A stretch of 64,000 nt of DNA from Rothia sp. ZJ932 (GCF_016924835.1 NZ_CP070480.1:372001-436000), one strand, 5' to 3'; counted from the first letter of the stretch, positions 36,660-46,905 are shown. The notes: generated from the letters alone by a model not told the origin. Numbers and translations: made by a program.

Positions 36660-37364
36660 CTAGTTTTTAGCGGTGCGTAGCAGGTAGCCGACCCCGCGCT
36701 TCGTGTGAATGAGGGGCGTTGCCTCGGGGTCGTTATCAATTTTGCGACGCAGGTACGAAATGTAAGACTCCACAATCGAGGCATCGCCGTTGAAGTCGTA
36801 CTCCCACACATGATCCAGAATCTGCGCTTTTGAAAGTACCCGGTTGGGGTTGAGCATCAAATAGCGCAGCAGTTTGAACTCGGTGGGGGAGAGATCAATC
36901 TCGCGCTCGCCACGGAAGACCTCGTGGGCGTCATCATCGAGTACCAGATCATCAACGCGCAGTCGGGAATCTTCTTCTTCGTGAAGCTGAGTGCGGCGCA
37001 AAACAGCGCGAATACGTGCCACTACCTCGTCTAAGCTAAAGGGTTTAGTCACGTAGTCGTCGCCGCCCACCGTCAAGCCGGTTACTTTGGCTTCGGTGTC
37101 ATCTTTAGCGGTGAGAAAAAGAACAGGGAATAAACGTCCGGACGCGCGGAGTTTGCGGGTGACGGTAAAGCCGTCCATATCGGGCATCATGACATCGAGC
37201 ACCGCTAAATCGGGTGACTCGGTTTGAGCTTTCTCTAGGGCTTCACGGCCGTTGGAGGCAGTAACAACCTCAAACCCCGCAAAGCGCAGGGAGGTCGCTA
37301 GAAGTTCTAGAATGTTCGGTTCATCATCAACAACAAGGAGTTTTGCTTCAGTTTGCTTTTTCAC
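36660..37364 (-). CDS. OmpR/PhoB-family response regulator
   Basis: 234 residues. Receiver domain with acidic pocket Asp13/Asp14 (LLVVDDEP), phospho-acceptor Asp57 (LAVLDVMMPDMDG) and Lys107 (DYVTKPFS); C-terminal winged helix with DLSPTEFKLLRYLMLNPNRV and ESYISYLRRKID, ending HTKRGVGYLLR. First gene of the two-component operon. Target genes are not visible. Confidence 0.94.
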   Translation of the reverse strand: MKKQTEAKLLVVDDEPNILELLATSLRFAGFEVVTASNGREALEKAQTESPDLAVLDVMMPDMDGFTVTRKLRASGRLFPVLFLTAKDDTEAKVTGLTVGGDDYVTKPFSLDEVVARIRAVLRRTQLHEEEDSRLRVDDLVLDDDAHEVFRGEREIDLSPTEFKLLRYLMLNPNRVLSKAQILDHVWEYDFNGDASIVESYISYLRRKIDNDPEATPLIHTKRGVGYLLRTAKN

Positions 37365-37462
37365 GTTACCTATACTCTCCCTTTTAGCTGTGAATTAGCT
37401 GGAATAAAGTCTGAGGGAATCTGGTGGTTTACCGCATGCTGGGTGGGTAAAGACTTGTCACG

Positions 37463-37696
37463 CTAAACGGTTTTGCGTTGCAAGACCAGAAGAACCATCG
37501 CAACCATTAGCAGCACGAAGGCAGCTGGTAAAAGAACGAGTGTAATCATCGTGAGCAGTTCCGAGGGGTTGCCTGTAGACCACGTGAGTAGCAGCATGGC
37601 AAGGCCGCTGAGCGTGGCGATGACAGCGCATACAGCCCCTACACTGCCGAGCAGTCTAATGGTCTTTGCGTAGGGTAAATCTTTGTGGTGCATCAT
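37463..37696 (-). CDS. Small two-helix membrane protein, unknown
   Basis: 77 residues: short basic/His-rich N-terminus (MMHHKDLPYAKTIRLL), a helix at about 15-38 (VGAVCAVIATLSGLAMLLL), a polar turn (WSTGNPSELL) and a second helix to the end, then QRKTV. Not recognised. It stands alone between the two-component system and the divergent DUF3027 gene. Confidence 0.6.
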   Translation of the reverse strand: MMHHKDLPYAKTIRLLGSVGAVCAVIATLSGLAMLLLTWSTGNPSELLTMITLVLLPAAFVLLMVAMVLLVLQRKTV

Positions 37697-37807
37697 GTAA
37701 TAACCCTAGCAAGGTGCTTACCGGCATTTTGAACTTTTCGTGCTTTACTTCTCACTCTGAGAGAGAAAAGTTAAACCTTTGTGCGGTTTTCAGGCTTTAA
37801 TAGAACT

Positions 37808-38338
37808 ATGTCAGAAAATGCACAGACCACCACCGAAGCTCTCTCGCCCTTTGATCGGGTGGAGGGTGCCGATGAGCAACCCAGTTTGGGCGAGCAAGTG
37901 TACCGCCGTCGCACCACCAAAATCGATGACATCATCGCTCATGCCAAGGATGTGGCTTTGCGTGGCATTCTTGAGATTACGGTCGAGAACACTATTGGGT
38001 CGGTGTACCACATGCGCGGTGAAGAGGAGCGTTTGAGCACCCACCTGTTTGAGTGTACGATGCCCGGTTACCGTGGTTGGTTCTGGTTTGCGACCCTTTC
38101 GCGTGTGCCGCGTTCTAAGCAGGTAACGGTCTGTGAGGTGGGTTTGTTGCCGGGTGATGATGCTCTGCTGGCACCCCAGTGGTTGCCGTGGTCTGAGCGC
38201 GTTTTACCTGAAGACTCGCAGGAACACGAGGACGACTTCTATGCAGAGGTCGAAGATGCAACAGATGATGTAACGGACGCTGAGGACGTCGAAGATGTAC
38301 TCACAGACTCTCTTGAAAACGCTGATGAAGAGCTTTAA
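37808..38338 (+). CDS. DUF3027 domain protein
   Basis: 176 residues from ATG 37808, six bases after TTTAAT, hence probably leaderless. The core, AKDVALRGILEITVENTIG, PGYRGWFWFATLSRVP and LLPGDDALLAPQWLPWSERV, matches the actinobacterial DUF3027 family of unknown function. The last 40 residues are strongly acidic (EDVEDVLTDSLENADEEL), as in related proteins with variable acidic tails. Confidence 0.8.
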   Translation: MSENAQTTTEALSPFDRVEGADEQPSLGEQVYRRRTTKIDDIIAHAKDVALRGILEITVENTIGSVYHMRGEEERLSTHLFECTMPGYRGWFWFATLSRVPRSKQVTVCEVGLLPGDDALLAPQWLPWSERVLPEDSQEHEDDFYAEVEDATDDVTDAEDVEDVLTDSLENADEEL

Positions 38339-38390
38339 ATTCACACCGTAATGCTGGGGTTCGTAGCGGCTTGCGCGAGTGGTTGAATCT

Positions 38391-38444
38391 ACAAGGGGCG
38401 CATCCGTGAAGAAAAACTTTTTCTTTACGGACGCGCCCCTTTGT
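38391..38444. terminator. Bidirectional terminator between DUF3027 gene and serC
   Basis: ACAAGGGGCGC (38391-38401) pairs with GCGCCCCTTTGT (38433-38444); the stem extends through TCCGT/ACGGA and AAGAAAAA/TTTTTCTT. Lies between convergent genes. Confidence 0.85.
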
Positions 38445-38476
38445 ATCTCTGTCGGAGAAGCTAGCGATGTGTGCTT

Positions 38477-39805
<1,329 letters not shown>

Positions 39806-39916
39806 TTAGGTAGCACTAAATAATGGCACACTATAGATATAACAGGATATTTATTCATCACAGAAGATAACCGGCCTACAGTTCTGGTCGGTGAGGAACC
39901 GGGAAAAGGTGAGCGC

Positions 39917-40609
39917 GTGGCGGACTTAATTGATACAACCGAGATGTATCTACGCACAATTCTTGAGCTTGAAGAAGAAGGCATTACACCCATGCGCGCT
40001 CGTATTGCCGAGCGTCTTGAGCACTCTGGACCTACCGTGTCGCAGACTGTTGCTCGCATGGAACGTCACGGATTGGTTGAAGTTGCCGAAAACCGTTCTT
40101 TGCAGCTGACGGATGAAGGACGCCGCAAAGCGGTTGAGGTGATGCGTAAACACCGTCTGGCTGAGCGTCTGCTGGCTGATGTGATTGGTCTTGATCTGGA
40201 ATACATCCATGATGAAGCCTGCCGCTGGGAGCACGTCATGAGCGAACGCGTGGAACGCCGTCTGCTGGAGCTACTAGATAACCCAAAATTCTCACCTTAC
40301 GGTAACGCGATTCCCGGTTTGGAAGAGCTGGGTGATGTTAGCGAGGTTAACGACTCTCGCACGGTATCTATGGCAATTGCAGCTAAAGACTCCTCTGAAT
40401 CTGACCTTTTCGTGGTGTCGCGTTTGCCCGAGTTTGTGCAGACCGATATCGATCTTTTGGGCAAGCTGACTGACGCCGGCATTGTCTACGGCGCTAAGGT
40501 TTCTGTGGTTTCAACGGGTCAAGGCATCCGCGTTAAAGCGGTAGGTCATGATGATGCTCTGACGCTCAGCCACGAAATAGCAGATGCAATCGTTGTAAAA
40601 CGTTCCTAA
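39917..40609 (+). CDS. ideR: Iron-dependent repressor IdeR/DtxR
   Basis: 230 residues, GTG start behind AAAGGTG. N-terminal winged helix (LIDTTEMYLRTILELEEEG, MRARIAERLEHSGPTVSQTV), dimerisation/metal domain with AERLLADVIGL and EACRWEHVMSE supplying Cys, Glu and His ligands, and a C-terminal SH3-like domain. Similarity to mycobacterial IdeR is high along the whole length. With Fe2+ it would repress uptake genes and activate storage; siderophore-type and dps genes elsewhere in this window are plausible targets, but I found no clear DtxR box upstream of them. Confidence 0.93.
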   Translation: MADLIDTTEMYLRTILELEEEGITPMRARIAERLEHSGPTVSQTVARMERHGLVEVAENRSLQLTDEGRRKAVEVMRKHRLAERLLADVIGLDLEYIHDEACRWEHVMSERVERRLLELLDNPKFSPYGNAIPGLEELGDVSEVNDSRTVSMAIAAKDSSESDLFVVSRLPEFVQTDIDLLGKLTDAGIVYGAKVSVVSTGQGIRVKAVGHDDALTLSHEIADAIVVKRS

Positions 40610-41089
40610 GGACAGTGCCACGGGCGGGACTCGGTGCGGACGTGTGTTCCTGGTACTCAGGGGCACGCGTCCTTTGTTTTGCCCTTAGTAAGTGGCGTTA
40701 TCAAATCGTTACCTTTGAAGGTTTTTGTGACCTTTGACTGCCCTTAAGGGGCCTCTAGTGAGGTTTGCGGGGTGTTGAAGTAACGATTTTTGGTTACGTG
40801 ACGAAGCTTTCTTAACCGTACTGATGGGCGGGGAAAAAATTTAGGACGATTGTAAAAAGCCTAGTGAAACGACTTTTATGCGGCTTTAGGTAGATCTCTT
40901 TGGGTGGCTCGCCCCTTACCTTGCAAGCGGAAATCTATCAAAACTATATATTTTCGTGACCAAAACGTGACAATTGCTCAGAAGCTGTGTAATGTCTTAT
41001 CTCGTGCTCATCACTGGTCGGATAGCACCTCCGAGAACTGAACGCCTAGTTCTGCCACAGTTCACACATATCGGAGTTTACTTTTATCA
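40610..41089. other. Gene-free region upstream of the c-di-AMP riboswitch
   Basis: About 480 bases without a supportable frame. It contains the promoter region for the riboswitch transcript and a small hairpin AGAACT/AGTTCT near 41035-41052. Nothing else identified. Confidence 0.5.
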
Positions 41090-41222
41090 CTGCTCGGCAG
41101 AAGCGGGGGAACCAAATTTTGGTTCCAACTTTAGGTTGAGAACCTAGGGGTTAAGTCATCTTCACCGATGACCGAGTGACTTCCTACTCGAACCCGACAG
41201 CTCACCTCGTTCGGCACTGGAG
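41090..41222 (+). ncRNA. ydaO-yuaA type c-di-AMP riboswitch
   Basis: The leader reads GCGGGGGAACCAAATTTTGG, then GGTTGAGAACCTAGGGG, and ends TCGAACCCGACAGCTCACCT followed by CGTTCGGC. These are the conserved GGGGGAACC, GGUUGA, AGGG and GAACCCGACAGCUxACCUCGU segments of the ydaO family, in order and spacing. It sits 11 bases before the start of an NlpC/P60 hydrolase, the classic actinobacterial context, where c-di-AMP turns expression down. Confidence 0.92.
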
Positions 41223-41232
41223 GAAAACTACA

Positions 41233-41826
41233 ATGGCTTCAAAAACTGTACGCAACGCGTCAATCATCGCAATGGCAACCGCAGCAGTTGCAGGTTCAAT
41301 CGTTCCCGCAAACGCATTCGCAATTGCAGCACCCGTAGAGGCAGCAACCGCTTTCTCAGCTCCCTCAATCACCAACTACACCTCATACAACAACCAGGAA
41401 GTTATTTCGGGTTACACATACACTTACGAGGCACCCGTTGAAGCTCCCGCAGCTGAAATCGCAAACGTTGAAGGCACACGTGCAACAGTCCTTGCGGCAG
41501 CTCAGAACGGTCTCGGCGGCTCATACGTATGGGGCGGTAAAACCTTCAAGACTTGGGACTGCTCAGGTTTCGTTTCATGGGTATACGCACAGGCTGGCAT
41601 CAACCTGACCGCTTACACCTACACCATGGCAACCGAGCTGGTTCCCACCTCAACCCCTCAGCCCGGTGATATCGTCTTCACCAACGGCTACGCACACGTA
41701 GGCATCTACGTTGGCAACGGCAAAATGATCTCAGCTCTCAACCCCTCACAGGGCACTCTTGAAACTTCAGTAGACGGTGGCGGCTTCATGCCCGTTGACG
41801 GCTACTACACCTACGCAGGTCTCTAA
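41233..41826 (+). CDS. Secreted NlpC/P60 cell-wall hydrolase
   Basis: 197 residues from ATG 41233 with GGAGG immediately upstream. Signal peptide to about ANA 28. The NlpC/P60 domain (80-197) has the catalytic Cys110 in TWDCSGFVSWVYAQ and His155 in YAHVGIYVG; the third polar residue is in the ISALNPS segment. It would cut peptidoglycan stem peptides (D-Glu to diamino acid). No LysM or other wall-binding module. Under c-di-AMP riboswitch control, tying wall hydrolysis to turgor/osmotic signalling. Confidence 0.92.
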   Translation: MASKTVRNASIIAMATAAVAGSIVPANAFAIAAPVEAATAFSAPSITNYTSYNNQEVISGYTYTYEAPVEAPAAEIANVEGTRATVLAAAQNGLGGSYVWGGKTFKTWDCSGFVSWVYAQAGINLTAYTYTMATELVPTSTPQPGDIVFTNGYAHVGIYVGNGKMISALNPSQGTLETSVDGGGFMPVDGYYTYAGL

Positions 41827-41956
41827 ACCATAGACTGAGCACTCATGTGTTTCCTTCAGTGCTGACTGGTCAATAACCAGCATTGATATTGTCTTCATAA
41901 AATTTATTCTGCGCCTCAACCGCGTTGGAATTGCTCATCGAAATCATAATCGGTGG

Positions 41957-41997
41957 ATGCGGCCCCATAGAACGACCAGCTACGGGCCGCATTTTTT
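41957..41997 (+). terminator. Terminator after NlpC/P60 gene
   Basis: ATGCGGCCC (41957-41965) and GGGCCGCAT (41984-41992) followed by TTTTTT. Confidence 0.9.
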
Positions 41998-42033
41998 ATG
42001 CCCAAAAATTTTTACACCGTTAGACTAGAGGTT

Positions 42034-42276
42034 ATGGCTACGCAATTTGAATCTCCCACCTCAAGTTCAGATGAAGAATTTAAGTACATGGCAATCGGTA
42101 TGCTCGGCGGCGCGATCCCCGGCATCATCATCGGTTTGCTCATGTCAATTCCGCTGGGGCACGCTGCAATGTGGGTGTCAGTTATCGGTGGCATTGGCGT
42201 CGTCATCGGGCTAATTGTTGCGCGAGTGCTCTACAAAAAACGCTCGCAGAGCAAGAGTACCGGCAAAAGTAAATAG
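42034..42276 (+). CDS. Small two-helix membrane protein, unknown
   Basis: 80 residues from ATG 42034, seven bases after TAGACT (42021-42026), also with AGAGGT just upstream. Polar N-terminus, helices at about 18-38 (MLGGAIPGIIIGLLMSIPLG) and 43-63, then a Lys/Ser-rich tail (KKRSQSKSTGKSK). No family recognised. Confidence 0.65.
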   Translation: MATQFESPTSSSDEEFKYMAIGMLGGAIPGIIIGLLMSIPLGHAAMWVSVIGGIGVVIGLIVARVLYKKRSQSKSTGKSK

Positions 42277-42277
42277 T

Positions 42278-43168
42278 TTAGAGGCTTTCTAGTTCTTCTT
42301 GTATGTTCAGGCGCGCAGATTCTTCCCAGAGGTTGCGCGCCTTTTCGGTGCTAAAGAGGCATGGTCGCTCTAACGCCTCTTGCAGGAAAGCACGGCGTTC
42401 AGCTCTGAACTCGGTATCACTGTAGGCGCTATATTTAGCGCGAATCCCCGCACAGTACCTGCGGTAGCGAGGGCGAGCGGCGGCAAGAATCGCCATATCT
42501 GCATCAAGAAAAGCACCTACTTGCTTATAGGTGAGACTCTCTATCTCATCCAATCGGTGGGTTGCAGTTATCTCAATCAGTTGAGCACAAACATCCCACT
42601 GAGTAACACTGAGGACCTTGTTTTTAACCAAAGGAGCCAGCATATCGCGGGCTGCTTCGGCTGAAGCCTGTTTATCAGCACTGGGAGTTGCCGTATAGAT
42701 GATGTTGTGGAACCACGCCGCCAAAAAAATTTCAAGAGGAACCTCTTCAAGAAGCACCTCAAGGTGGGTAAGCATCTCAAGCAGGTGGGCGCTATTGTGA
42801 TAGGCACGTTCGGGAGCCTGCCACGCATCAAGGAGGTATTCACCCATATCGACAGACTCGGGCAGTCGTTGCGTCCACATCTTGAGCAGTGTCCCACGAA
42901 TCTTGTGAGGACGTTCTTTGAATGGCACCCGTAACCCCGAGCGGATGAGCGTACGGGTCAGCTCAGTACCTGTAACCTTACGAGCGCCAGCAGTAATTAG
43001 GGTGTCGTACAGTTCAGCGGGAATATCGTAATGGTCCATATCAAAAGCCCGCAATGAGAGATGCTGCCGTTTCGCGAAATTGTGCAACTCATCAAGACTC
43101 ACATCAGATACTAGATGCGAAAATACAGTGCCGTGCGCGGGCCAAACAGGCGGATCAATGAGAATCAT
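42278..43168 (-). CDS. DUF4031 domain fused to an HD-type hydrolase-like domain
   Basis: 296 residues. N-terminal DUF4031 (1-90): MILIDPPVWPAHGTVFSHLV, SDVSLDELHNFA, FDMDHYDIP, ARKVTGTELTRTL. From about 115 an HD-superfamily domain of the kind often annotated as predicted phosphohydrolase: RAYHNSAHLLEML and LAAWFHNIIY, then ATHRLDEIESL. The HD dyad itself reads His154-Asn155, so the metal-binding Asp is replaced by Asn; either activity is altered or the domain is regulatory. Ends 2 bases from the convergent small membrane protein. Confidence 0.8.
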   Translation of the reverse strand: MILIDPPVWPAHGTVFSHLVSDVSLDELHNFAKRQHLSLRAFDMDHYDIPAELYDTLITAGARKVTGTELTRTLIRSGLRVPFKERPHKIRGTLLKMWTQRLPESVDMGEYLLDAWQAPERAYHNSAHLLEMLTHLEVLLEEVPLEIFLAAWFHNIIYTATPSADKQASAEAARDMLAPLVKNKVLSVTQWDVCAQLIEITATHRLDEIESLTYKQVGAFLDADMAILAAARPRYRRYCAGIRAKYSAYSDTEFRAERRAFLQEALERPCLFSTEKARNLWEESARLNIQEELESL

Positions 43169-43347
43169 GGGTTAAGTGTAGTTTGGGTGTGTCCGGGGTA
43201 CCGCATATAATGGAGTAGCTTTATGTTTGTAGCTCAGCTGCACGTCAATTTTCCGAGCGTGCGAGGAGATAAAAATTGGGGTGTAGGGGCGAGCGTAAGC
43301 GAGTAATCCCCTGAGCGTTAGTTGTGGGGGATACAATATATAAATAT
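43169..43347. other. Spacer upstream of tRNA-Arg with promoter-like elements and hairpins
   Basis: Contains TATAAT at 43206-43211, a stem GGGGCGAGCGTAAGCGAGTA region folding as GGGG/CCCC near 43287-43312, and TACAAT at 43332-43337, about ten bases before the tRNA and a likely -10 for it. A short sequence TTTGTAGCTCAG near 43227 repeats the tRNA 5' region. Confidence 0.4.
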
Positions 43348-43420
43348 GCCTTTGTAGCTCAGGGGATAGAGCACCGCTCTCCTAAAGCGGGTGTCGCTGG
43401 TTCGAATCCAGTCAAGGGCA
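43348..43420 (+). tRNA. tRNA-Arg (anticodon CCT)
   Basis: 73 nt cloverleaf. Acceptor GCCTTTG pairs with CAAGGGC (one G-U), D arm GCTCAGGGGATAGAGC, anticodon stem CCGCT/AGCGG with loop CTCCTAA giving anticodon CCT, T arm CTGGTTCGAATCCAG, discriminator A. No encoded CCA. Reads AGG codons. Confidence 0.95.
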
Positions 43421-43431
43421 CTTTGTCATAG

Positions 43432-43465
43432 AACCCACCCGTTGTTGTAGCGGGTGGGTTTTTTA
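43432..43465 (+). terminator. Terminator after tRNA-Arg
   Basis: AACCCACCCG (43432-43441) and CGGGTGGGTT (43451-43460) followed by a T run. Confidence 0.92.
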
Positions 43466-43499
43466 GTTTGGCATTGCGTGCAGAGTCTAAACGTATTTC

Positions 43500-44183
43500 T
43501 TATTGTTGTTCTGGTAGCTCTCCGCGGGTGAAGGCGTCTACTTTGCCGCGTACTAGTCGCAGGCAGAGGTAGGCGAGTTGGGCGAGGAGCAGGATGAAGA
43601 GTGCCCAGCGGGCGCTGATGAGTGCGGATGCGATGCCCACCACGGAGCCTGCGGGGTTGGCGAGGGCGGCGTTGAGCGCTAGGTTGCCGGTGCCGTAGAT
43701 AATTGCGAAGAGTACCGGCAGGGGCAGATGTAGGGAACGTTCGCGCAGTGAAAGGTGAGAAGCGAAGATCATGCCAGTCCAGGTCAATAAGCATACAAAA
43801 GGCACGATTAGGGCGGCCGAGAGGTGGTAGGTGGCGTACTGTGCGATGTAATCGGGGTCTGTGCTGCCAGCGAATGCTTCTATCTCGTCACGTCCAAAAC
43901 TGAAGAGTAGTTCTGGCACAGTGTTGCCTGCGAAGTGTGAGAACTGGGGGAGTACCCATAAATAGTTGTAGGCGATTAGTGAGAAGGAGACGATGAAACC
44001 TACCACCAGGTACATGTTTGAGGAGGACTTGGTAGGGTCGGCGTAGAGTTCACCCTGCCGGTATCGAGAATCAGCTGCTGACATCTTAGCTGTGGTGCGG
44101 GTAGGTGGTGTGGTTGCTTCGAGCTGAGCTTTATCACCGTAGAGACGCTTTTTCTGACTTTTTGAAAGACCCATAGCATCCAT
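43500..44183 (-). CDS. Multi-helix membrane protein, unknown
   Basis: 227 residues; a hydrophilic N-terminus (MGLSKSQKKRLYGDKAQLEA), then hydrophobic segments at about 58-78, 118-142, 152-172 and 180-205. The start may be ATG 44183 or 44174 (MGLSKSQ). I cannot name a family. It is divergent from pcrA with 79 bases between starts. Confidence 0.7.
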   Translation of the reverse strand: MDAMGLSKSQKKRLYGDKAQLEATTPPTRTTAKMSAADSRYRQGELYADPTKSSSNMYLVVGFIVSFSLIAYNYLWVLPQFSHFAGNTVPELLFSFGRDEIEAFAGSTDPDYIAQYATYHLSAALIVPFVCLLTWTGMIFASHLSLRERSLHLPLPVLFAIIYGTGNLALNAALANPAGSVVGIASALISARWALFILLLAQLAYLCLRLVRGKVDAFTRGELPEQQ

Positions 44184-44262
44184 TATGCCGTCTGCTGAAA
44201 GTTTGTCCCAAGGTGGAGGTGAGGCGGCATCGAATATATCTTCGGTTTACACTTAAAGCACC

Positions 44263-46905
44263 ATGGATCACTTGTTTGATGATGACTTTATGCCCACTTC
44301 CCGCTCCAAGGTGCAGAATACGCCCCTTGATGAACAGTCGCGTCCTCATGCCCCGGTAGTGGAGGAACCTCCTTCCGATCCCTACTATGATGCTGTGCCT
44401 GCAGATGATGATTTTATGCCTCCGAGTTATCAGGTGGGTAGGAGCAGTTTTGCTCCCGCTGCACCTGCAAGGCATGAGGTAAGTTCTCCGATGGCAGTGC
44501 GTTTGACGGAAGGGCTGAACGAGCAGCAGCATGAGGCAGTGGTTCACGCAGATGCTCCCCTGTTGATTGTGGCGGGCGCTGGATCGGGCAAAACCCGTGT
44601 ATTGACTCACCGCATTGCTTATTTGTTGGCGACCGGACGCGCCCACCAGGGGCAGATTCTGGCAATCACATTCACTAACAAGGCAGCCATGGAGATGCGC
44701 GAGCGTATTGCGCAGCTGATTGGGCCCAGGGCGCAGCACATGTGGATTTCAACCTTCCACTCCTTCTGCGTGCGCGTTTTGCGCCGCGAAGCGAAGACGC
44801 TGGGGCTCAAGACTACTTTCTCGATTTACGATTCGGCGGATTCTTTGCGTCTGCTGACGCTGATTGCTAAGCAGCACAATCTTGATCCTAAGAAGTTCGC
44901 GCCGCGAGCTATTGCTAACAAGATTTCTGGTCTGAAGAATGAGCTGATTTCAGCTGACCAGTACGCTATGCAGGTGAGCCCTTCAAACCCGTATGGGAGC
45001 GCGATTTCAAAGGTTTATAGCGATTACACTGCACGGTTGCGCGCAGCTAATTCCCTTGATTTTGATGATCTCATTGCCCAAACGGTGTACCTATTGCGTG
45101 CTTTTCCGCAGGTCGCTGAGTATTATCGCAGGCGTTTTCGCCACATTTTGGTGGATGAGTACCAGGACACCAACCACGCTCAGTATGCCCTGGTCCGTGA
45201 ACTGGTGGGTGCCCACCGTCGTACTGAGGAGCAGGGACCGTACCCGGATGCTTTGCCCCCTGCTGAGCTGACGGTTGTGGGTGATTCTGACCAGTCAATT
45301 TATGCTTTCCGCGGCGCTGATATTCGAAATATCACTGATTTTGAGAGCGACTATAAAAACGCACGTACCATTTTGCTGGAGCAGAACTACCGCTCCACTC
45401 AGAACATTTTGAGTGCCGCGAATGCGGTGATTGAGCGCAATACAGACCGTCGCCCCAAGAAGCTGTGGACGGCATCGGGCGATGGCGCCAAAATCACCGG
45501 TTACGTTGCCGACTCTGAGCATCTTGAGGCGCGTTTTATCGCCCAAGAAGTAGATCGTCTACGCGATGAAAAAGGCGTGGCACCCGGCGATATTGCGGTT
45601 TTCTACCGCACCAATGCCCAATCGCGCACCCTCGAAGAAGCCCTCATGAAAGTTGGCCTGCCCTACCGCGTGGTCGGTGGCACTCGCTTCTACGAGCGCA
45701 AAGAAATCAAGGACGCGCTTGCCTACTTGCGTGCTTTAGTGAACCCCGATGACGATATCAACGTGCGTCGTGTTCTTAACGAACCCAAGCGAGGCATCGG
45801 AGCTAAATCTGAGTCTGTGGTTGCTGACTTCGCGTCACGAGAGCGCATTTCTTTCATGGCGGCAGCCCGCCGCACCGGCGATATTCAAGACTTAGGCGCG
45901 GCAGGCTCCAAAAAAATTGCTGCTTTCGTGCAGCTGATGGATGACCTAGCGCAAATCGCAGAAACCGAGGACGCTGCAACCTGTCTTGAAGCCGTGCTGG
46001 AACAAACCGGCTACTTACAGGCACTGCGAGAATCTAACGATATTCAGGACGAGACCCGCGTAGAAAACCTCTCGGAGCTGGTGGATGCCGTCCGCGACTT
46101 CCAGAATGACAACGAGGGAGCGTCCTTACCTGACTTTCTGGAGCACGTTGCTCTAGTTGCCGATGCCGATCAGATTCCCCATAAGCCCGGTGCCAACGCT
46201 GATGGTCACGAACCCAGCGCCGCCCAGATTGCTCAAGAGGCAGAACAGGCGCGCTCGCAGGGTGTTATCACTTTGATGACCCTGCATACAGCTAAGGGCT
46301 TGGAGTTCCCGGTGGTCTTTTTGACCGGCTTGGAACACGGGCTTTTCCCGCACCAGCGGGCACTAACTGATGATAGCGAGATGAGCGAGGAGCGCCGTCT
46401 TGCCTACGTGGGTCTTACCCGCGCGATGGAACGTCTTTACATTACGCGCGCTGAGATGCGTTCGATGTGGGGTAAGAGTCAGTATAACCCGCCTTCTCCC
46501 TTCATTGAGGAGATTCCGCAGGAACTCATTGACTGGAAACGTCGTGGGGGAGCATCCACTGGCGCGGGGTGGGGCGGTAGTAGCTATAGCGGTTACGGTA
46601 GCCCCGTTTACTCTGACCGTTTTAGCAGTGCGACCTCTTACGGGAGTGTTGAACGTGAGAGGTTTGGGCGTTCATCAACAGCCGATGCTGCTGGTTTGAA
46701 AGCCGCTGCCAAAAATGTCTCCCGTGTGGAACCTCAAAAAGAGATTCCCCTGCTTGCCGTGGGCGATAAGGTTTCGCACGCGAAATTTGGTGAGGGCAAC
46801 ATTATCGCAGTTGAGGGCTCTGGCGATAAAACGGTGGCTAAGGTGCGTTTTGCGGGCGAGGAGAAGCGTCTCATGCTGCGTTATGCGCCTCTGACCAAGC
46901 TGTAA
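44263..46905 (+). CDS. pcrA: ATP-dependent DNA helicase PcrA (UvrD/Rep family)
   Basis: 880 residues. SF1A 3'-5' helicase for repair and replication. An unusual acidic 75-residue N-terminal extension precedes motif Q (LNEQQHEAVVHAD), motif I/Walker A AGAGSGKTRVLTHRIAYL, Ia ITFTNKAAMEMR, II LVDEYQDTNHAQY, III GDSDQSIYAFRGADI, IV LEQNYRSTQNIL, V TLMTLHTAKGLEFPVVFLTG and VI RRLAYVGLTRAMERLYITRA. The C-terminal Tudor-like RNAP-binding end (VGDKVSHAKFGEGNIIAVEG) is present. Gly/Ser/Tyr-rich linker at about 765-810. Confidence 0.95.
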   Translation: MDHLFDDDFMPTSRSKVQNTPLDEQSRPHAPVVEEPPSDPYYDAVPADDDFMPPSYQVGRSSFAPAAPARHEVSSPMAVRLTEGLNEQQHEAVVHADAPLLIVAGAGSGKTRVLTHRIAYLLATGRAHQGQILAITFTNKAAMEMRERIAQLIGPRAQHMWISTFHSFCVRVLRREAKTLGLKTTFSIYDSADSLRLLTLIAKQHNLDPKKFAPRAIANKISGLKNELISADQYAMQVSPSNPYGSAISKVYSDYTARLRAANSLDFDDLIAQTVYLLRAFPQVAEYYRRRFRHILVDEYQDTNHAQYALVRELVGAHRRTEEQGPYPDALPPAELTVVGDSDQSIYAFRGADIRNITDFESDYKNARTILLEQNYRSTQNILSAANAVIERNTDRRPKKLWTASGDGAKITGYVADSEHLEARFIAQEVDRLRDEKGVAPGDIAVFYRTNAQSRTLEEALMKVGLPYRVVGGTRFYERKEIKDALAYLRALVNPDDDINVRRVLNEPKRGIGAKSESVVADFASRERISFMAAARRTGDIQDLGAAGSKKIAAFVQLMDDLAQIAETEDAATCLEAVLEQTGYLQALRESNDIQDETRVENLSELVDAVRDFQNDNEGASLPDFLEHVALVADADQIPHKPGANADGHEPSAAQIAQEAEQARSQGVITLMTLHTAKGLEFPVVFLTGLEHGLFPHQRALTDDSEMSEERRLAYVGLTRAMERLYITRAEMRSMWGKSQYNPPSPFIEEIPQELIDWKRRGGASTGAGWGGSSYSGYGSPVYSDRFSSATSYGSVERERFGRSSTADAAGLKAAAKNVSRVEPQKEIPLLAVGDKVSHAKFGEGNIIAVEGSGDKTVAKVRFAGEEKRLMLRYAPLTKL

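Noticed and set aside
43222-43240. Second tRNA near 43222
   Set aside because: Only a TTTGTAGCTCAG segment matches; no anticodon or T arm follows.
44134-44739. Long antisense frame of about 200 codons over the pcrA start
   Set aside because: It is antisense to conserved helicase motifs and has no RBS or recognisable domain.
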